DNA of 64,000 bases from positions 313,501 through 377,500 of the forward strand of contig JACVTC010000008.1 in assembly GCA_016946835.1 (NCBI GenBank), given 5' to 3'. Each line of letters opens with the position of its first letter. Within the stretch, counting starts at the first letter, position 1. Below the pieces are notes generated by a model. That model worked only from the letters and a program-made list of their open reading frames with translations. It was not told the origin of the DNA and did not search any database. Shown in pieces: positions 61,746-64,000 of this stretch. Source of the DNA: Neocallimastix lanati (nom. inval.) (taxonomy: Eukaryota; Neocallimastigomycota; Neocallimastigomycetes; Neocallimastigales; Neocallimastigaceae). The position numbers were made by a program, and so were the translations under genes.

Positions 61746-64000
61746 GAGCTCCTGCGAGACATACGATTTAGTCCATTTGCTGGTAGATCAAGTACAAATG
61801 GTTGATATCTATGTTTAACATAGATTTCATTATCACTCAAAGTATCTTCTTCTATGTTTGACCTATTCTTTTTGGTTCGATGATAATATTCCTGAATCAA
61901 TTGTTTATCATAAATTTGATCTTCATCAATCCAAGAATCCTCTTCAGAATCAAGTCCTTTCCAAGATACAAGAAAACGATTCTTTCCTCTATATTTTCTC
62001 ATATCAACAATCTTTTCTGGAACTTTCTCAAAAGTATCAGTGGTCAAATTAATATTCTTCCTTTTTCTTTTATTTTCAAATTCATTTTCATGATAAGGTT
62101 CAAGTAATTATACATGAAAAACAGGATTACAACGCATATTACTTGGGAGTTTAAGTTTATAAGCAAGTGAACTAATTTTTCTCAACAATTTCAAAAGGAC
62201 CAAGCATTTGATTAGCAAGTTTTTTCTTAACATTTTTAGTAGTACTTCCTTTAAGTAACCAAACTTTGTTACCAACCCGGAAATCAGGTGAGGGTAATCT
62301 TTTTTGATCCGCATATTTTTTGTAAGTTTCTTTAGCTTTATCTAAGTTTTCTTTCAGAAATTTAATACTTTCATTAATATCTTTAACTCTTTGATCAGCT
62401 CTGTGAGGTCTTTCATTAGATGGAATTTCTAGACTAAATCTAAGATTGAATCTATAGTTAGCAAAAAATGGGGATTAGTTGATTGATTGTTGTAAAGTAT
62501 TGTTATAAGCGAATTCAGCGAAAGGTAATAAATCAACCCAATTTGTTTGTCGTTCATTTATATAAAAATGAAGATATTGTTTCAATATTGCGTTCACCCT
62601 CTCTGTTTGACCATCAGTCTGCGAATGGTTTGAAGTTGAAAACGAATGCTTGATACAAAGTAAGTCACATAATCTATTCCAAAATTCAAAGGTGAATTGG
62701 GTACCTCTATAAGAAATAATGGAATCAGGGAAACCATGCAATTTAAAAATAGAATTAATAAAAGCATCAGCGGCAATTAAAGTAGTAGGAAGACAACGAA
62801 GGGGAATAAAATGAGCCATCTTAGTTAAACGATCAACAACCACCATAATAGTAGTCATATCTTTGGATTTTGGCAATTCAACAATGAAATCCATTGAAAT
62901 ATCAGCCCAAGCTCTATTTGATGTGGATAATGGGGATAGCAAACCATATGGCTTATGCCTTGGAACTTTAGCACGACAACAAGTTTCACAAGACTTAATA
63001 AATTTCTTAACAACAAGTCGTAACTTTGGCCACCAAAAGTTTCTGTAAATTAAATCCGAAGTTTTATTTACACTAAAGTGACCAGCTGTTACCGAATCAT
63101 GGTGCATTTCTAGAATTCTAGTATGAATATTTTCCGGAACATAGATTAAATAATCATAAAGAAGAAAACCTTCATCATCAATTACACATTTATCAATATT
63201 TCTAATAGAAGCAGTATCTTTATTATTACTAGAAAGAAAAGTTTTTAATTTTGTTATATAATTCATCATCTTTAAGTGAATATAAAATTGAATTACATAA
63301 GCAATCATCAGAAGCATTACAGTTAATAACACGACAAGAAACAGTCTGAGGGTAATTAAAAAGATGATCACTTCTTCTAGATAAGATATCAGGTTTCCCA
63401 GACTTCTTACCAGCACGATAAACTAAATTAAAATCGAAACGAGAGAGAAATTCATACCAACGGATTTGACGTTGCGAGAGCATTTCAGGTTTTCTAGGAA
63501 AAGTCTAATTTTTATGATCGGTATAAATTGTAAAAGGATGACAAGCCCCTCCTAAATAGTGACGCCATTCTTCAAGAGCAACTTTAATTGCTAGAAGTTC
63601 TTTATCGTAAATTGGATAATTCTTTTCTGATTTGGTTAAGCTAGACGAGATATAAGCTATTGGATGTAGTTGACCATCGTATTCTTGAGAAAGAATCGCA
63701 CCAACAGCAAAATTAGAAGCATCTGTTTCAACAACAAAAGGCTTATTACTATCAGGGTTTCTCAAAATAGGAGCAGATGTGAACAACTCTTTTAATTTAT
63801 CAAATGCCTTCTGTTGATCAGGACCCCAGTTAAAGGATACATTTTTTCTTGTAAGTTTATACAAAGGACGGGCGATTTTAGCAAAATCTTTAATAAAAAT
63901 CCTATAATAATTGCATAAACCAATAAAAGATTGAACTTCCTTAACTGTGGTTGGAACAGGCCAATCAAGAATGGCTTTAATTTTATTAGGATCAACCTTT
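61739..64000 (-). pseudogene. Chromovirus G pol: RT end, RNase H, integrase, chromodomain (runs off the edge)
   Basis: Minus strand from the right edge. RT end ([11 protein letters not shown]-type stretch in broken frame, 63792-63995); RNase H 63505-63864 with [35 protein letters not shown]; an in-frame TAG at about 63507; LSQRQIRWYEFLSRFDF… to GKPDILSRR; frameshift near 63230; integrase 62475-63416 with HHCC (H-DSVTAGHF…CETCCRAK), ISMDFIVELP, then IISYRGTQF where SDRGTQF is expected (codon 62709-62711), and QTDGQTERVN; stop near 62475; C-terminal domain in mixed frames to 62108; chromodomain 61739-62047 (EKIVDMRKYRGKNRFLVSWKG, EEDSWIDED). It is the same lineage as element H but a different family by LTR. 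Gag and the 5' LTR are outside the window. Confidence 0.88.

Overview
This window is a strongly A+T-rich eukaryotic contig (about four-fifths A+T by eye) made almost entirely of nested retroelements. The evidence for a eukaryote, most likely a fungus, is: Ty3/gypsy and Ty1/copia LTR elements side by side, chromodomain-bearing chromoviruses, an FLYWCH/MULE transposase relic, a tRNA-derived SINE, intron-like acceptors (…TTTAATTTAG) and Asn-rich proteins with AAT-type microsatellites. I favour an early-diverging AT-rich fungus (an anaerobic gut fungus type; a Glomeromycotina-type genome is an alternative). That is inference; no rRNA or housekeeping marker is present.

Layout. 1-1.7 kb: 5' end of a copia element (copia-1), minus strand. 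2.0-3.1 kb: gag relic of a Ty3 element (I). 4.2-6.8 kb: LTRs of family B with a nested solo LTR C, and a tRNA-like repeat D1. 7.3 kb: last exon of an ABC transporter, the clearest host gene piece. 7.7-13.7 kb: Ty3 element A with both LTRs, PBS, PPT and 5-bp target duplication, but damaged pol. 14.9-16.4 kb: two D repeats around a 0.6-kb core, resembling a miniature LTR element. 16.4-27.97 kb: copia-2, split by a solo LTR G, an old LTR G2 and the complete chromovirus H (1442-codon ORF). 27.97-34.57 kb: a tRNA-derived SINE with a 15-bp target duplication, split by Ty3 element E (intact gag and pol, no integrase). 34.57-35.55 kb: solo LTR F. 35.75-37.83 kb: copia-3. 38.4-39.8 kb: MULE transposase relic. 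40.0-40.34 kb: unidentified host-like exon. 40.5-45.07 kb: Ty3 element F flanked by inverted LTR pairs. 45.07-49.2 kb: reverse LTR B, then Ty3 element K (gag/protease). 49.2-54.5 kb: AT-rich DNA with one host-like coding relic. 54.5-57.2 kb: second, decayed copy of element A, split by D4, itself split by LTR B. 57.2-61.1 kb: copia-5, split at 61.1 kb by chromovirus G, which runs off the right edge.

How it works together. Families A and E keep a consistent expression signal: a -1 slippery heptamer (T_TTA_AAT, A_AAA_AAC) directly before the gag stop, then a 7-8 nt spacer and a GGGAAG-type hairpin. Family K keeps the heptamer and stop (T_TTA_AAC). Chromovirus H instead fuses gag and pol in one frame. 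The Ty3 families use PBSs starting TGGTRGAGA, except H, which has no tRNA-type PBS. Three copia copies share a PBS complementary to the anticodon arm of a tRNA-Lys(CUU), suggesting half-tRNA priming. Several otherwise well-preserved elements are disarmed at integrase: E lacks the domain, H and F carry Asp-to-Asn at the same catalytic position, and G carries Asp-to-Tyr at the second.

Most promising for follow-up: the integrase-less but intact element E; the D repeats, whose Pol III-like A/B boxes sit inside candidate LTRs (a tRNA analogue of Cassandra-type elements); and the datable nest copia-2 > SINE > E.
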